From assembly GCA_018302165.1 (NCBI GenBank), contig JAGWAA010000053.1, positions 1 through 6,763 on the forward strand: DNA of 6,763 bases, written 5' to 3'. This document shows, piece after piece, positions 5,291-6,763 of this stretch (position 1 is the stretch's first letter; the number at the start of each line of letters is the position of its first letter). This DNA comes from Candidatus Woesearchaeota archaeon (GTDB lineage: Archaea; Nanobdellota; Nanobdellia; SCGC-AAA011-G17; GW2011-AR17). The notes beneath the pieces are model-generated. The model was given only the letters and a program-made list of their open reading frames with translations, did no database searches and had not been told where the DNA came from. Both the position numbers and the translations under genes were made by a program.

Positions 5291-5319
5291 TTTTTTTATT
5301 TTTTTTATTTTTATATTTC
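5291..5319 (+). terminator. Oligo-T terminator after the S-layer-like gene
   Basis: The stop codon is followed at once by runs of 7, 8 and 5 T separated by single A residues, then TATATTT. No hairpin is present, as expected for intrinsic termination by archaeal RNA polymerase. Confidence 0.6.
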
Positions 5320-5339
5320 TAAACTTGGAGGTAAGGGCG

Positions 5340-5654
5340 TTGAGACTAAATGGAAAAGAATACGGTATTGGCAGAGTTGTTGATAGCAAAAGAGATGAAA
5401 GGACGCACTCCTATAGAGTTGTTTTTGAATTAGATTTAGGGGAAGAAACTAAAAGATATTCTGGAATGTATAGTAATCCAAAACGTTTTGAAGTAAATAA
5501 AGACTATGTTTTTGTAAGTGGAAGTGACATTGGATTTAGATATGTTGCTAATCCTGAAGAAAGACAAATGGTTTTGGATGAATATCAAAGAATTTGTGAT
5601 AAAGAGAAACCTAAAACACTTGTTGAGAGAATAAGAGAATATTTTGGGTTATAA
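5340..5654 (+). CDS. Small soluble protein with a TTG start, unknown function
   Basis: This 104-residue protein is not recognised. The TTG at 5340 is chosen because GGAGGT (5327-5332) lies 7 bases before it; the in-frame TTG at 5325 would place that ribosome-binding site inside the gene. The N-terminal two thirds look like a small beta barrel (EYGIGRVVDSKRDE, YRVVFELDLGEE, KRYSGMYSNPKRFEV, KDYVFVSGSDIGFRYV). The last third is helical and charged (about 69-104, ending in VERIREYFGL). There is no signal peptide or membrane helix. It follows the T-rich terminator of the surface gene; a TATA-like TTATATTT (about 5311-5318) inside that tract could start its transcript, though this would put the ribosome-binding site upstream of or at the start of the message. 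It ends one base from the stop of the convergent RPA-like gene. Confidence 0.72.
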   Translation: MRLNGKEYGIGRVVDSKRDERTHSYRVVFELDLGEETKRYSGMYSNPKRFEVNKDYVFVSGSDIGFRYVANPEERQMVLDEYQRICDKEKPKTLVERIREYFGL

Positions 5655-5655
5655 A

Positions 5656-5675
5656 TTATTTATTTTTTTCTATTT
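5656..5675 (+). terminator. Oligo-T terminator embedded in the 3' end of the opposing RPA-like gene
   Basis: The plus-strand T-rich stretch TTATTTATTTTTTTCTATTT follows the TAA at 5654 by one base. On the minus strand the same bases encode the lysine- and glutamate-rich end of the RPA-like protein (EIEKNK and stop). The convergent pair therefore seems to share bases between a terminator and a coding tail. Confidence 0.4.
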
Positions 5676-6594
5676 CAACAGCCAATTCTTTAGGGTTTGT
5701 TTCAGAGCAGCCATTAGCTGTTAATTCCAAACGATTAAAGAAAGTATTTTTATTAACACGACCAGTAATAGTTAATTGTTTGCCAGCAACTTTTCTTTGA
5801 ATCTCTCTAAACTTATCAGCATTATCTTTCAAAATTAATAAATCATCAACTTCAAGAATTTGTTTGACTATGTCTCTAAAACAAACAACACGAATATTCT
5901 CAGTACCATCATCAAAAACAAAATTTAATATTGCAACTTTTTTGTTACATTGAGGACAGGAATCATAAAATCTTGGTTCGAAGATTTGGACAATAGTACC
6001 AACAACAGAAACATTATCATTCTCTTGTAAATCTTTAATGAATTTTCTATCAATATTAGTAGCTTTAACATTGACAACAGATGCACCAGCAGGGTCAATA
6101 ATCCAAGAAGCTTGGGAGCCCATATGAACTTCCTTGCCACCAAAATTATTATCTTTGACATAACAGTTCATAACTTTTAATATACAACCATCTTTCAAGC
6201 AACCTTGTTCAAGTTCTTTGATTTGTTTTTCGTCCCAAACAACTAAACGACAAGTACCTGTATCATCACCAACCAAAACATTAGCAACGCGACCCTCACG
6301 AGAAGAAGTTTTGAAGTTTCTAATCTCGTTTACTTTTAACACCTTAACTAATAATTCAACATTCTTGAAAGCAGGATTTAGTTCTTTGATAGAAACCTTT
6401 TTAGGAGTAGATGAAGGAGTTTCATAAACACGAACGCCTAATTCATTAGCAACAATGTGAGCAGCACCATCCTTAGAAATTAAATCGGATAATTGGTTTA
6501 ACTTCTCTTTAACTTTCTTTTCGATTTCTTCACGAGTTAGACCTTTTTCAGTAGATATTTTAGTTACAATTTCTTCAAAGTTTAGTGTTGGCAT
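5656..6594 (-). CDS. Replication protein A-like single-strand DNA-binding protein
   Basis: Archaeal RPA-type proteins coat single-stranded DNA in replication and repair using OB folds. This 312-residue protein has a helical N-terminal domain (about 1-60, FEEIVTKISTEKGLTREEIEKKV then LISKDGAAHIVANELGV), a first OB fold (about 66-165, with KVNEIRNFKTSSREGRVANVLVGDDTGTCRLVVWDE) and a second OB fold (about 172-300, with GTIVQIFEPRF and FVFDDGTENIRVVCFRDI). The paired DDGTG/DDGTE motifs followed by IR or CR and an aromatic residue are diagnostic. CPQC at 213-216 is the first half of the family's zinc motif; the second Cys-x2-His/Cys half, normally some residues later, is missing, because KKV leads straight into ILNFVFDDGT. 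C238 occupies a position usually held by Phe. The ATG at 6594 has a weak GGAG about 12 bases upstream and is the first in frame after the TATA box. Confidence 0.88.
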   Translation of the reverse strand: MPTLNFEEIVTKISTEKGLTREEIEKKVKEKLNQLSDLISKDGAAHIVANELGVRVYETPSSTPKKVSIKELNPAFKNVELLVKVLKVNEIRNFKTSSREGRVANVLVGDDTGTCRLVVWDEKQIKELEQGCLKDGCILKVMNCYVKDNNFGGKEVHMGSQASWIIDPAGASVVNVKATNIDRKFIKDLQENDNVSVVGTIVQIFEPRFYDSCPQCNKKVAILNFVFDDGTENIRVVCFRDIVKQILEVDDLLILKDNADKFREIQRKVAGKQLTITGRVNKNTFFNRLELTANGCSETNPKELAVEIEKNK

Positions 6595-6632
6595 TGTAGA
6601 ATTTTACTCCTAAACTTAAACTGAATGTATCA

Positions 6633-6640
6633 TTTATAAA
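6633..6640 (-). promoter_or_regulatory. TATA box of the RPA-like gene
   Basis: TTTATAAA, preceded on the minus strand by ACAAAAA, is centred about 42 bases upstream of the ATG at 6594. The predicted start near 6610 gives a leader of about 16 bases that begins around the GGAG site. Confidence 0.5.
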
Positions 6641-6665
6641 TTTTTGTGAGAAAGAGAATATAATG

Positions 6666-6673
6666 AAAAAAAA
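6666..6673 (-). terminator. Oligo-T terminator of the partial minus-strand gene
   Basis: Eight T residues on the minus strand begin right after the TAA at 6674-6676, and more AT-rich sequence follows. This separates the partial gene from the RPA-like gene, which has its own TATA box just downstream. Confidence 0.45.
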
Positions 6674-6763
6674 TTAAGGTTCCAACCAGATTGTTGTGGA
6701 AGGAATTGTGTCCTCATAAGCGAAACCAGATAATGTAATAGTTATTTCACTTGCTTGGGAACC
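6674..6763 (-). CDS. 3' end of a probable secreted or surface protein (partial)
   Basis: The last 29 codons of a gene that enters from the right edge. The frame is open from the window end to TAA. The residues read GSQASEITITLSGFAYEDTI and then a short tail ending IWLEP. Alternating hydrophobic and Ser/Thr residues suggest beta strands such as those in extracellular Ig-like or adhesin-like domains, and no charged membrane anchor follows. An oligo-T stretch comes directly after the stop. The other strand is interrupted by a stop in its competing frame. The piece is too short to assign a family. Confidence 0.55.
   Translation of the reverse strand, partial: GSQASEITITLSGFAYEDTIPSTTIWLEP

Noticed and set aside
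5325..5339. Earlier TTG start for the small gene ending at 5654
   Set aside because: It would place the GGAGGT ribosome-binding site inside the coding region; that site is ideally spaced for the TTG at 5340.
1..6763. CRISPR array, insertion sequence or rRNA/tRNA gene
   Set aside because: No regularly spaced repeats, transposase, terminal inverted repeats or RNA gene signatures were found on either strand.

Overview
This window is AT-rich (roughly one-third G+C by eye) and looks archaeal. It has TATA boxes centred about 26 bases upstream of start codons, both leaderless and Shine-Dalgarno-led genes, oligo-T terminators without hairpins, and a replication protein A (RPA) type single-strand DNA-binding protein. 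The extracellular proteins resemble families I recall from DPANN genomes (Woesearchaeota/Pacearchaeota and relatives). The lineage is an inference from protein style; no rRNA or other marker gene is present.

Layout. (1) 47-1942: a 631-residue surface protein with a signal peptide, a large beta-rich ectodomain, a two-helix membrane hairpin, and a C-terminal domain that resembles a normally free-standing DPANN protein with a pilin-like N-terminus. (2) 1967-2245: a small two-helix membrane protein of unknown function. (3) 2772-2250, minus strand: a toxin-antitoxin pair, with a probable ribbon-helix-helix antitoxin overlapping a MazF/PemK-like toxin by 8 bases. (4) 2773-3119: an intergenic stretch holding the antitoxin promoter, an unexplained GC-rich islet, and a promoter in front of a 24-codon small ORF. 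(5) 3120-3461: a small helical protein of unknown function behind a leaderless promoter. (6) 3506-4221: two overlapping genes that look like the two halves of a DUF1616 protein, encoded in the reverse of the usual domain order. (7) 4390-5289: an S-layer-like, Ig-fold membrane-anchored surface protein with the strongest expression signals in the window. (8) 5340-5654: a small cytoplasmic protein of unknown function with a TTG start. (9) 6594-5656, minus strand: an RPA-like protein whose zinc motif looks half deleted. (10) 6763-6674, minus strand: the 3' end of another, probably secreted, protein.

How the parts relate. Much of the window concerns the cell surface: the hairpin protein, the split DUF1616 pair, the S-layer-like protein and perhaps the partial gene at the right edge. 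The toxin-antitoxin pair is an accessory insertion between these loci, and the RPA gene is housekeeping. The points most worth a second look are the hairpin fusion and the G6 tract at its membrane boundary, the split and reordered DUF1616 pair, the shared promoter element of two leaderless transcription units (one driving the 24-residue ORF), the GC-rich islet, and the reduced zinc motif in RPA.
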